A stretch of DNA of 64,000 bases from Roridomyces roridus (Eukaryota; Basidiomycota; Agaricomycetes; Agaricales; Mycenaceae): assembly GCA_029378245.1 (NCBI GenBank), contig JARKIF010000024.1:620001-684000 (forward strand). The letters are read 5' to 3'. Position numbers and translations under genes: made by a program. Below, piece after piece: positions 11,117 through 22,700 of the stretch (position 1 is the stretch's first letter; each line of letters opens with the position of its first letter). The notes under the pieces are model-generated. The model had not been told where the DNA came from. It was given only the letters and a program-made list of their open reading frames with translations, and made no database searches.

Positions 11117-14100
11117 ATGTCGATACCAATGACTGAAATGCAGACAGGGACACATTTCCATATCCATGGTAAGTCAACATGGCCCAGTCTTGCGACAAGG
11201 GTCAGTACTGACCTGGCTTTCAGGTGGCACTGGTGGTCCTGGTGGGGCAGGCAACCAACATGGGGGAGACGGAGGTTCTGGTGAAGGGGGAGCCCTCTTT
11301 TATGGAAGTCAGATCACCAACTTGAAGTAAATCCCTAGTGCCTCTGCAGACCCAGATCTGACAGTACACAGTGTTTATTCACATAGCCAAGAGGCAAGAC
11401 ACCAAGGTCAAATTGAACTCATCAGTACGTACCAAATAAATATCTGAGGCCCACTAAGCAGATATCACAGCGCAAGAACAATGCCACACTGCTCTGGCAC
11501 TTGTCAGATGTCCTCCAGCCTCTCAGATCTTCAAGGGCCGACAGGACATTCTTGACAAAATGCAACAGTACTTTTCCCAAGAACCCAAGAAGAGAAGGAT
11601 TTTTGTCCTCCATGGTCTTGGTGGCACTGGGAAGACTCAGGCGGCTTTGAAATTTCTTGAGTCAATTCATGAGTATGCAATCCTTGATCATTGTCACGGA
11701 AAACATTGCTTATGATTAACAACTTTTCCAGGTTTGCAAAGCGGTTCTTTGTGAATGCCAGCTCTCCTGAGGCTCTCAAAACATCCTTTATGAACATAGC
11801 AATTTCCCAGGGCTTTGGAAAAACACCAGAAGCTGGCTTTCAGTGGCTTATTTCTGAAAACAAAGAGTGGACTCTCCTCTTTGACAATGCAGATGATCCA
11901 AAACTGAAGCTATCACCATTCTTCCCCCAATGCACCCATGGAAATATTATCATCACTTCCCGAAACCCACAACTTGCTGCTTATGGGCCTGCTTCTCACT
12001 CACAGGTGGGAGACTTGGACAAAGAAAATGCAGCTCTTCTTCTTCTTGCAAGAGCGGTGAAGGAGCACACAGATGAGAACCATACATTAGCCATGGGCAT
12101 TGTACAGGTAGGTTCCAAGTTCTTCAAACAATGATCTCATGCTTAATCAAGATGCACAGGAGCTCTCATGCTTGCCTCTTGCAATTGTCCAGGCTGGGGC
12201 TTATATTGCCAAGTTCAAATGTCTCCTGGATTATCTGGATATCTACAGGCAGAACAGGGAAGAGTTACTTCGACAGCACCCTGATCAAACTCTTGATGAC
12301 TATGAATGGACTGTCTATACAACCTGGCAGATTAGCTTTGAGGAACTCAGCCCAGTAGCTGCCCAGTTTTTACAGTTCTGTGCTGTATTGCACCACAGAA
12401 ATATTCCCCAGTCAATATTTGCCAATGCCACACAGTGGATATTGAACAATGAGGGGAATGAAACTGAGTCAATGCGGGAAGCCAGGAAATTTCTCCAAAA
12501 CTTTGTCTCAGGTTCAGGAAGTTGGTCAAAACAATATTTCAGGAATATTGTGGCGGAGATTGAAGAATATTCACTGATTCAGAGCCAGGAAGCCAGTGGT
12601 ATGCTAGATATGCATCCACTTGTGCATCTGTGGTGCTCAAGCACCCTACCTGACAAGGTAACAACACGGGCATGCATGACAAATGTGGTGGGGATGGCGA
12701 TAGATCTTGGCCCTGATGCATATTTGGAGCGGATCAGGATGATTGCTCATGTCAACATGCTTGTCCCAGATTTCACTGTGGTAAATTCTCGGTTCCAGAG
12801 GCAATATGCACGGGTGTATTATGACGGAGGTAAATTTGAGCAAGCAAAGGGTTTGTATGAACTGAATCTGCGGAGACAGAGGGAGCTGCTGGGAAAGTAC
12901 CACCCTGCCACGCTGATGGCCATGGCCAACCTTGCAGCCACGTACGGGGAACTGGGACGGTACAGAGAGGCAGAGCCCCTTCAAATTTCTGTCCTCAAAG
13001 AGCATCAGAAATTCCTTGGCGATGGCCATCCTGACACCCTGAGAGCCATGGCCAACCTTGCAGTCACATACGGGCAACTGGGCCGGCACAGAGAGGCAGA
13101 GCCCCTTGAAATTTCTGTCCTCAAAGAGCATCAGAAACTCCTTGGCGATGGCCATCCTGACACCCTGTTAGCCATGGCCAACCTTGCAGCCACGTACGGG
13201 GAACTGGGACGGTACAGAGAGGCAGAGCCCCTTGCAATTTCTGTCCTCAAAGAGCGTCAGAAGCTCCTTGGTGATGGCCATCCTGAGACCCTGAGAGCCA
13301 TGGGCAACCTTGCAAGCACGTACCGGCAACTGGGTCGGTACAGAGAGGCAGAGCCCCTTGAAATTTCTGTCCTCAAAGAGCGTCAGAAACTCCTTGGCGA
13401 TGGCCATCCTGACACACTGAGAGCCATGTCCAACCTTGCAGTCACATACGGGCAACTGGGCCGGCACAGAGAGGCAGAGCCCCTTGAAATTTCTGTCCTC
13501 AAAGAGCATCAGAAACTCCTTGGCGATGGCCATCCTGACACCCTGAGAGCCATGTCCAACCTTGCAGTCACATACGGGCAACTGGGCCGGCACAGAGAGG
13601 CAGAGCCCCTTGAAATTTCTGTCCTCAAAGAGCATCAGAAATTCCTTGGCGATGGCCATCCTGACACCCTGAGAGCCATGGCCAACCTTGCAGTCACATA
13701 CGGGCAACTGGGCCGGCACAGAGAGGCAGAGCCCCTTGAAATTTCTGTCCTCAAAGAGCATCAGAAACTCCTTGGCGATGGCCATCCTGACACCCCGTTA
13801 GCCATGGCCAACCTTGCAGCCACGTACGGGGAACTGGGACGGTACAGAGAGGCAGAGCCCCTTGAAATTTCTGTCCTCAAAGAGCGTCAGAAAATCTTTG
13901 GTGATGGCCATCCTGACACGCTGTCAGCCATGGCCAACCTTGCAGTCACATACGGGCAACTGGGACGGTACAGAGAGGCAGAGCCCCTTCAAATTTCTGT
14001 CCTCAAAGAGCGTCAGAAAATCTTTGGTGATGGCCATCCTGACACGCTGTCAGCCATGGCCAACCTTGCAGTCACATACGGGCAACTGGGTCGGTACAGA

Positions 14101-14424
14101 GAGGCAGAGCCCCTTGAAATTTCTGTCCTCAAAGAGCGTCAGAAACTCCTTGGTGATGACCATCCTCACACCCTGAGAGCCATGGCCAATCTTGCCATGA
14201 CACTTTATGACACCGGCCGGCCCCGAAAAGCAGAAAATCTTCAACTCGAAGTTGTTGCCAAATGCAGGGATGTCCTAGGCACAGACCATCCAGACACCGT
14301 CAATGCTACCAAAGACTTGAGGGCTACACAACATGCTTTGGCTACGGCCAAGGATTCAGAAAAACCTGCCAACAGGATTTCCAAACTGCTTTCCAGAGTC
14401 AAATTCCCCTCCTCCAAGAAATAG
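11117..14424 (+). CDS. NLR-like STAND protein: Gly-rich head, NB-ARC, near-identical TPR repeats
   Basis: Six exons (introns 11169-11223, 11327-11386, 11425-11461, 11673-11731, 12108-12159) give 1014 residues. The head (residues ~12-45) is Gly-rich: HFHIHGGTGGPGGAGNQ then GGDGGSGEGG. The NB-ARC domain follows: P-loop HGLGGTGKTQ, Walker B WTLLFDNADD, IIITSRNP and CLPLAIVQAG (the GLPLA-like motif). After a helical stretch with MHPLVHLW come twelve 42-residue TPR units (TPR_12/nephrocystin type). About ten are nearly identical (GDGHPDTLRAMANLAVTYGQ, LGRHREAEPLEISVLKE) and two are diverged. Fungal STAND NTPases are thought to sense non-self through the repeats and trigger a response through the head domain. 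The ligand and the function of this head are unknown. Confidence 0.9.
12888..14150 (+). repeat. 126-bp coding tandem repeat array (TPR units of NLR 1)
   Basis: About ten consecutive 126-bp units, each encoding one 42-residue TPR, with only a few differences per unit, mostly at the same codons (His/Tyr in GRHRE/GRYRE, Gln/Glu in YGQ/YGE, and the residue before AMAN). This is the high-internal-conservation pattern described for fungal NLR repeats, attributed to unequal exchange. It explains the long antisense frames seen here. Confidence 0.9.
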
Positions 14425-14463
14425 GTGGAACAGTCAAGGGGGCACTGGGATCGAAATTATCTA

Positions 14464-14466
<3 letters not shown>

Positions 14467-14496
<30 letters not shown>
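14467..14496 (+). repeat. Homopolymer tract of 30 G
   Basis: Thirty consecutive G starting 43 bases after the NLR 1 stop codon. The true length is uncertain because such tracts are error-prone. It could form a G-quadruplex in DNA or in the 3' UTR. Confidence 0.8.
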
Positions 14497-14497
<1 letters not shown>

Positions 14498-14517
14498 CCA
14501 GCCAGGGTCGAAAAAAC

Positions 14518-14562
14518 CTTTCGACCCTATACCCGGGATTCCGATCCCGATGCCCCCTTGGG
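14518..14562 (+). repeat. Dispersed repeat shared with about 31464-31506
   Basis: TTCGACCCTATA..CCG..TTC.GATCCCGAT.CCCCCTTGG occurs here and again near 31464, with about six differences in 42 bases. One copy lies just downstream of NLR 1 and the other about 0.65 kb upstream of NLR 2. It is probably a fragment of a dispersed element. Confidence 0.55.
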
Positions 14563-14924
14563 AACAGTGCCGCCATGTGGCTTCCACACCATACAATTTT
14601 CAAGCAAAAGAATGGATTGTTTTGATCATTCAACACATTATTTTCCCCTCTCTGCACAGTGATCAATGATTTGTGACTGACTCATTCCTGGTTCATTTAC
14701 CTCGGGCTTTTGACCCATTTCAATGGTGGGAGTGTCTACCTCATGACTATATTTTTTGGGAGTGATAAGAGCATGAGAAGGGTCCAGAACTACGATGACT
14801 CTGTTGTGCACAGGTGACTGTCTGAAAAAATCCAGATCTGATTAGATAGGCATGTAAGCGAATACAAGACGTTGTAATCCTATAATAATTTCGCGGTGTC
14901 AGCGGAATAAATCAATTCCTAGTA

Positions 14925-15492
14925 CAGTGGGAAACCCCCATCCGGACCGCCCATGGAAGATCAATTTATACCATGAGCTTAGATGGAGATGAAGCGCCGG
15001 ACTACTGGCCGCAGTGGGGTCTGATAGGTAGGGATGCACCCTGTATTGTACATTTTTCCCAGGGCATGTAAGTGGGGCCTTCAGTCTGTGGCATCCAATT
15101 TATCGAGTTTGTCCGTCTGTTGGAAAACCCACATCCGGACCAAATCATTTTCTTGAGTGGCAGCCGGCAGATTGTCCCATGGGTAAAATGCTCAATTGGA
15201 GGCCCCTTGAGGTGCCTATATGTGGATATAATTGCAGCCCCACAGAAGCCCTGGTTGGCTGGTTAAAATCATAAGACTTTCATGTGTTCGCTGATTTGAG
15301 CATTTAAGCGGAGGAAAAATGAATTGAATAGTCCTCTGCAATGTGTCTATGGTTCTACCTGTAAATTTGGGAGTGGGGACTTCAAGGGGCTACCTATCAC
15401 CTGAAAAAAATTTGGCCCCATCGGAGCCAACAAGCCCGTTGGGCGAGCCTTGGTCCGACAGAGGGTCCGGTCCGGATGGGGGTTTCCCACTG
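14925..15492. mobile_element. TA-flanked MITE (Tc1/mariner-like), 568 bp
   Basis: The ends are perfect inverted repeats of at least 24 bp (CAGTGGGAAACCCCCATCCG and beyond at left, its exact complement at right). TA dinucleotides stand at both borders (14923-14924 and 15493-15494), the target duplication typical of Tc1/mariner-type elements. There is no transposase gene, so it is non-autonomous. A degenerate internal copy of the terminal sequence lies near 15119-15141 (TGGAAAACCCACATCCGGAC). Confidence 0.85.
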
Positions 15493-15583
15493 TATCTGCG
15501 TCAAAAATTCGCGAAAACAAGCATGGTTCGAACTTTGCTCGCGATGAGTCTAGTCCTGTATGGCGGTCCGATTGCACATTTAA

Positions 15584-15945
15584 ATATCCCACACTTATAT
15601 CGACCTTCCCATACTTTTATAATGAAAATTTCGTCTTTCCCATACATTTCGAGCATTTTGAATCACAAAAAAAAGTATGGGGAAAAGTCGAATTTTCCCC
15701 CACTTTTATTGAGACGAAATCGAATGTCCCACACTTTCATCACTTGGCCTGCCCTTGCTTATTTGATCGCCTGCCCTTGCTCCCACACTTTTGTTCGACT
15801 TTGACATTCCCATACTTTGATTTGACCTCAACAAGTCCCCCAACTTTTATTTGACTCGATGAATCCCCAACTTTATTTGACCTCGACACTTCCCCCACTT
15901 TTCTGGAACTCCAAAAATCCCCAATTTTATTTGATTCCGAGACAT
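15584..15945 (+). repeat. Degenerate tandem array of a ~27-30 bp motif
   Basis: About twelve units built on CCCACACTTTTATTTGAC follow each other (for example starting near 15585, 15608, 15638, 15699, 15728, 15781, 15809, 15836, 15864, 15891 and 15918), with one inverted unit near 15676. Spacing settles to 27-28 bp in the right half. Non-coding. Confidence 0.7.
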
Positions 15946-17816
15946 AGTTTCACCGGTAGCAAAAGACATGGAAAAAAAAGACAATGTTCTACACAAGTAT
16001 GTAACAAAAGGTCCAACTAGCAGCGCAGTGCAGAAGTCATGGCTACAAAGGCGGGGACGCCGACCAACGCATTGCACGGTGATCTCCGACCCGGTCGCTG
16101 GACGCCACCACCACAATCATCCGAGGGACGTCGGGGTAGCACACCACCGAGCGCAGCCCAGCAGCTAGGTACGCTCCCACCCGTAGCACCAAGGTCAAGC
16201 CTACGCAGGGGCGCTATCGCACATGATCAGCTGGCCGAAGGGTCGATGAAGGGGAAGTAGAGGGTCTAAAGAGGCCGTGTGAGTACGGAGGCTAAGGGAA
16301 CACGACAATGAGAGGCAGAGAGGATGAAGGGACCAGCTGCCGATGGCACGGCAACGACAGAAACGTCGACGACCAGCCAGGCAGTCGCGATGACGGGCAG
16401 AGAAGGGGTTGCACCTCGAGAAAACACCCCCGGGACACAGCCGCCCCAAACGCCAACGAGTGCGACGTTAAATTCAAAAGAAGGAAAACGGTGAGCACAG
16501 CCACCAGTCACCGGCTGGGCAGACTCATCCGTTGTTTTGCGCGCATGGCACCGGACAGACACGCCAAGGTGGGGCCCATGGAGGAGAACCACAGCCGGGG
16601 GAGGCAGGGGGTGTGGTGTGATAACCGAGCCATGGCCGAAGCAGAGAAAAAGACTCACCCACGGGCCACAGAAACCTTCACAAAACTGGGAGGGTAGCTG
16701 ATAGCTGTAGCGCTGGAGACTTGTGCTGTATCACAGCCGGAGCAAGACCTGAGAAGCGTCAGAATGAGTGTGGTGATAGCAAGTGGGAAGCGGGGCGTGA
16801 TCCCCATGCTGACCGTCATCCCGCCCTGCTCTGTGGTGAGAGTTGGGCAGGGGCAACGGCAGAGGAGGGAGGGATAGGGATGGAGCAATGGGAAGGAATG
16901 GAAGCCTTTTTTGACGTACCAGTGCTTGACCAGTGCGAGTCCGAATCCAGACGTTCCTTCGTGAGGGCCGGGCAGCAGAACTGGAAGCGGAGCACCAGAT
17001 TCGTTGGAGTGGCACGGTGTGAGCGGCGTAGATCACGAGTGGGCGGAGAGCTTCATGATCGTCGGGAAAGGGAGAGTAGGCAGAGATTCTGTTGAGCTGT
17101 CAGCGAATGCAAGGAATGAGGGTGATTCATGCGTACCTAGTGTAGCACCGAATGACTCTTGGGCTCTCATGAGCGACTCAGAGCGAGACGGGGCGAGGAG
17201 GGTCAAAGGAGACGAGGATGTGGTCGTCGTCAAGTGCCAGCAAAGCAAATGATCGCAATCACAGGAGTAATCAAAACGCGCTCACGAGTCCCATCTTGCC
17301 ACCACCATCTCGAAACTCGGAAACAACGAGAACGACCATAACAAGAAGCATTAGGCAATTGAAATGTGATTATTTTATCTGTCTAACGAGTGAGGTTTCT
17401 AGCGAAGAAAGTAAGTGTGACTATGAATCCGACTCGACGACGACGATCTGCATGGATTCGTCTGCAGAGTTGCCCAGCGCGATGCGACGGGGTCCTAGTA
17501 TTGAAGGTAGTGTAACAAGGGAGTGTGTTTTAGGCTGTAATATATACCAGAATCAGGGAGAGTAGAGTTAAAGCAGGAGTCAGGATTAGGTACTATAGGG
17601 AGGGATTTGAGATCAAAAGAGGGTAAGCATTAGGGAGCGAGCATTAGGAGCGAGCATTAGGTACGAAGATTGAGGGGTACACGAGCAAGATAACGGGGAT
17701 TCAAACGCCCCAGAAGTTCTTGGTGGTTTTGGGGACGTGGAGGCCAGGTCGTCGCTTCGCTCCTTACTTGACCGGCTCCCTATTCCTTCCGCGGCTGTTT
17801 GCTGGGGCTACCCCCA
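15946..17816. other. Gene-free stretch
   Basis: GC-rich with many weak overlapping frames but no domain, exon chain or terminal repeat that I can support. Around 17625-17670 a small GAGCGAGCATTAGG repeat occurs two to three times. It is probably degraded repeat DNA. Confidence 0.4.
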
Positions 17817-19176
17817 TCATCGAACTTGGGAAGGAACATTTTGCGCTTGAGGGTATTCTTGGATGGACTGTTAAGGACATCCTTCTGCGTCAAAATGTCA
17901 AAAGGGTATTAGTTAAAAAAACCCGACACTCGTACCTTCCCCATGACCTTGATGTTGACGAGGCGGAACTCCCACTGAAGGCGTTTGGTACCTTTGCCTT
18001 TGCCTTTCCCTGAGCCACCCTTGTCCGAATCAGAGCCACCCTGGCTGTTCACGGTATAAGCCTGATGGAGTGTCAGCATATCAAGGGGTTATGAGTAAGA
18101 AGCGCACACGAGGCTTGACTGTCAAGATCAGCACAAGTCCAGGTCCAAGCTCATGGAGATGGTGGAAGGACATGGCATGGTAAGTCTCCTTCTCCTCGTT
18201 GTAAACCTCGACCTCGGGCACACGATTAAACCGAATATCGGGGTCAGGTATCAGCTTGAGGTGTTGGAAACGATCAGCGTATTCGGATTCACGTCCCTCC
18301 TGATGGCCTGCTGTCAAGAAGGGCTTGTCGGGAGAGGAGCTGACGTACTTCAAGGCCCACAGACCTGGGAAGGAAAACCGGACGCGAAGCCGAGAACCAC
18401 ATGGAGGTATCCGGACCATTGCGTGCATCGGTCTTCGTCCATTTTTTCTCGTCCGCAAGCTCCTGGGCACGACATCAGAGCACTGAACAACTTCACGGGA
18501 AAGGTACATACTTTGAACTTGCCGTCAGTGGATGCCCACATCAAAGAAGCGTCTTTGGGGCAGAGGGGCTGGCAGGAGACTTTGTATTCGAATTGACGAG
18601 GAGTGCGCTGCCATTGATTAGCGAAACTAAAGCAAGTGCTCGCTTGTCAATGTTACACGTGGGACAAGGAGGAAAACACACATTTGGGAATTCCATTGCG
18701 TACTCCCGATTTTGACGATCTTGGTATGTGACGTCGCGTCACGGAAAGTCATCGCTTCAAAAGTAATGCCTTCCGGCGCCTGCTCGGGGTGATCCTTCCA
18801 GCCGGGGGAGGTGAAGTTGCCCGCTGGTCCATTGGTGAATTCCCAAGTGGATCGCGGCACGCCTAGAATGTTAAACTCGACGTCGTCACCACTGAGGATG
18901 CAGATCAGATGTAAGGAAACGGACAGAGTCAGAGGTCTAAAACACGCACTTATGCTTCAGACTCCACCCTTGATCCTCCCCAAGGACAGGCACCAAATTT
19001 TTGAAGATGTCGGCGTAGTCACCCTGGAGAGCGGTGGTGGGTGTAGAGACGAGGTCGATGGAGCGGACGAGAGTAGCAATCTGCGTATCCGTGAGAGACC
19101 GTAGGAGAGCGCTGGCAGCGCGAGCAGAGATCAAGTCCTCTTCTGGGAGCGGAGTCTCTTCAGTGTCGGAGGCCAT
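17817..19176 (-). CDS. Unrecognised multi-exon protein
   Basis: At least seven exons join in frame. The protein starts MASDTEETPLPEEDLISARA at 19176, runs through KNLVPVLGEDQGWSLKHN, GDDVEFNILGVPRSTWEF, FANQWQRTPRQFEYKVSC, LMWASTDGKFK, ELADEKKWTKTDARNG and RFNRVPEVEVYNEEKETY, then a low-complexity GGSGKGKGKGTKRLQWEF segment, and ends NTLKRKMFPSQVR. Clear donor/acceptor pairs support the chain (for example GTGCGT..CAG between 18953 and 18900, and GTGTGT..TAG near 18680). No signal peptide or membrane segment is visible, and the lysine/glycine-rich C-terminus suggests an intracellular, possibly nuclear protein. I do not recognise the family. Confidence 0.6.
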
Positions 19177-19201
19177 GACGGGAGAGAGCGTCTGTCCCTG
19201 C

Positions 19202-19208
19202 CTTTTAT
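19202..19208 (-). promoter_or_regulatory. TATA-like element
   Basis: Minus strand reads TATAAAA, 26 nt upstream of the start codon at 19176. If used, the leader would be very short. Confidence 0.3.
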
Positions 19209-19788
19209 ACTGGGGATGCTGGTCCGTGCGCCCGCTCCTGGTCACGAGTTTCAAGCGGGCGGCATGGGCATTCCCAGACACTGGCGAGCCTGAGCGGTAC
19301 GGGCATGCAATCGGGATCATGAATAGCGCTCGGATTTACGAGATATCTGGGGAGGCATCGTGAAACAGGTGGTTTGGATGCAGAACTTGCACAAGAGTCT
19401 GAGCAGAGGGCCGATAGAGGAAATCGAGGGATGACTCGGAGACTCAGAGACTCGGGAGTGGTGAATCAAGTGCAATCAAGGCGCCACGTATATACAGAAG
19501 TGCCACTGAGTTCCAGGCATGGGTAGTGTTCAATTTGAGGGAGTTGGGCAGTAGTAACCAGTGAAACTGAGTGTGAAGCGAGCGGAAACTTTGGATGAGG
19601 TTGGTGGTGGTGAGCTGTCGGCGTGGGGGTGGCTGTGTGATTGCAACTGATTCCATTATTGTACTCGATTTTCGCGCCGATGAGGCTTGGCTTGCTAAGA
19701 GAAAGTGGACAACTTTCATGTCTCTCCGAAGGCGTACATATGAGAAAATCGAAAAAAACAACAACTTTGGCGTAATAGAGAATCAAAT
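19209..19788. other. Gene-free stretch next to the Helitron gene
   Basis: No coding signal. The 3' end of the Helitron (hairpin plus CTRR) should lie in or near this stretch on the minus strand, but I could not identify it with confidence. Confidence 0.35.
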
Positions 19789-22700
19789 CTAGTTAAGCTG
19801 CCGACCATTGATCCGCATTCCGTCCGGGTGATCCTCCTCTGCCGGAAACATTCTCGACGGATATGTGGAATAGTACCAATCCAATCGGTCGCGGGCATAC
19901 TTCAACGTCTCAGCAGCCAGCTTCTCTGTGCGATCTAGTTCCTTTCGGAGCTCCTCGGATATATGGTTTCTGATTCGGTCGAGCCTAAATGGACGAAGAA
20001 TGCACAGACCTTTCAAGGATCGAAGTCGAGAAAGCATCACATAGGCACTCTGAATACTTCGGCAGCTGCTGAGATCGATACAGGCGCGATCAAGACTGCG
20101 ACCCTGGGAATTGTGAGACGTGAACGCGAAAGCGGGTATCAGCGGCAGCTGAGAGCGTGTAGCAGTGTAAGTTCGCTCCGAGTTGGGAAGCTTGAACTTT
20201 ACTGTGGCTGTTGAAGGCTTCATTAACACTCTATTGGGATGCTCGGCCATCGGATCTGGACTGTGATACCCAGCGAAATCCACCGCTGCTGAAACAGCGT
20301 ATTTACGACCTCCTCGTTCAACATACTTGACTCTGACAAGTGTTCCCTGGCATCCCTTGGAAATTCCGAGTTCAGTCGCTATATTATCTGTGCAAAAGAC
20401 GGGCATACCTGGAATGTAAGGTACTTTCCCACCGAGGTCCTCCGCTTCTTTCACCGGTATAGACCAGGCAGCCTCAGCGGCTATACCCTTCAGCTCAACC
20501 CGTGATCTCCCTCGGCCTCGAGTATCACAGGAGTAGAAGACCTGGGCGTCTTGATTCGTTGCAGCAGCAAATGCTTTTGCCATCTCAAAATTGTGAGCAT
20601 CTCGGGCCGCATTCTTGTATGTGATTAAAGGACAACCACAGCCTTCTACCCAGTTGTTGACGTCGACCAGCCTGCGTGTTTCCTCACTGCACTCTTCGTT
20701 TGACAGTACATACTTATCCAGGATACTCTTGTCAGCCTCGTTACACACACCCGTCCTCAAGCGCGAGAGAATATCAATCAAGATATCATCACCTTTCTGT
20801 CGCATTATTTCGGTCAAGACAACGACCTGGTTCACCTGGTGCCAGGCTTGAATACCTTTGATGTTGTACTGAGTTGTTTCGTTGCCAGCGTTCAGGTTGT
20901 TGCTACGGAAACAATTCACAAGCTCTCGGTCAAACAAGGTCTTGGAACCGGGGGGTGGCAGCTGGCAAGGGTCTCCACTTGTAACAAGATTGAGACGACC
21001 AAAAGGATGCTCTGTAACTCCCTTTGCAATACAGCAATATTCAGAAAGAATGCTGATGTCCGACGCTCCTAGGAAGTAGATCTCGTCAACAATTAAAGTA
21101 CGTGTTGGTCTAAAACGATTCTCAAGACTTTCGCGCAATTTACTTGCTTGGGGGGTTGATGCCTTCATCTTATTGCGGCGGACGCAGAGCGAGGCTTCGG
21201 AATGGATTGTTGATCCACCAATGTCACTCGCCACAATTCCGGTGGGTCCTGTCAATCTCAATTGCTCACTCAACTCAATGAGCTCATGAAACTCGGTCCA
21301 GGCTTCGAAAATACGAGATTTCCCCGTGCCACCCGGACCTGTAACCAATAAACGAAGTGGCTCGAGCAGGATATCAGTTTCGGTTTGCCGACCGATGGTG
21401 TCAACCAGGAGAAGGAATGCAAGAATCTGTTCATCATTCAAACCGTGTTTATCAATTAGGGCTAACGCAATCTGCTGCCAAGATTTCAAATTGGCCCATC
21501 CTACAGCATCAACCCCTTCACTGTTCTTTTCGTGCCGAATCTTAGCTTGCTCCAATTCCGCCTGGAGATTGGAAAGTACTGGGCTTGCAACTGTTCCATT
21601 GAGGTTCTGAATGCGGCGCCGACTTGCCTCAATCTGGTTCAGAGCTTTTTCGCAGCGATCCGCAAGTAGCTGTTCTCGGCGCTTTAGAAGATCCTTCATG
21701 AATTGCTTGGCCCGATTCTCGTCATCAGGTCCCGCAGGTGAGGAGCAGCCTTCAAAATCCCGGCGTGTCGTGTCAATATCTCCAACAGAATAAAAGCCCG
21801 CATCGTTGGTTGCCTGGACCAGGAGTGTTGTGTCAGGATGTAAGGAGGAAAGATCAATTTCGTCTGAATCCCAAACATCGATAGGCACCTCGGCGCGCAT
21901 GGCGTTCTCCCAGTAAGGATCATGAGCCAGATCGGCATCTTCTCCCACCACATCGGTTCCCGCAGCTCCAACAAGCTCAGCCAGCCGTTGACGCCTTTGA
22001 GCAGAATAATCATCCTTGGCTTCCCGACTCTGATATACAAGCTGCATATTCTGTAAAATTTTCTGATGTCTGTGGGGCAGTAAACCTTTCAAATCTTGGA
22101 ATGCCTCTGCCCAGGACTGCTGTTCGTCTTTGAGTGGAGAACCAATTGCACCTGACCAAGGTTTGAATAGCATCAACATCGCAGCAAAGTAGCGCAATTC
22201 TTGCTCTTCATTATCAGCTTTGGGAATGGGGTATCCAATGAGCACGGGGACACGCTCCGTGTCAGAATCATCCAGCTGCTTCATGCAGTGGGAAGTATAT
22301 TGTGGGTGAGTGGTTTTGAACCGCAAATACACCTTTTGCTGACGCCGGGATTTTGGTAGCTCACACTTCTCGTATCGCACAAATATATCCCAAGCACAGA
22401 GACTTTCCAACTCGGGTGGCCTATGAAAAATATCATTGAATAGCATGCTCCTGGACGCCTCGGAATTCTCCTCCCTGCTGTCTTCTGTACCAAAATCACC
22501 CAGGTTGAAATCGGAGAGAACTACCATACTTTCTTCCCGTACTTTATCTAGGGCGCTCTCAACATCATCCTCCTGACTTTGAATAACTGGTTCTGTATCA
22601 TCCTGGGGACAAAAGGCTTGTGGTGCCAGTTCGCGTAGCGTTCTCGACCAGTAGAAAATAGGATAAGACATGTTGGTATACCTCATGGGTAAACCAAGAA

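Noticed and set aside
12646..13785. Long antisense open frames across the NLR 1 repeats
   Set aside because: They are mirror images of the 126-bp coding repeat, whose period is a multiple of three, so the antisense frame stays open by construction.
12888..14150. Regular repeats suggesting a CRISPR-like array
   Set aside because: The repeats are contiguous 126-bp coding units with no spacers, in a eukaryotic gene.
14399..14669. Frames with poly-Pro or poly-Gly across the G run
   Set aside because: Products of translating the homopolymer; no conserved sequence on either side.
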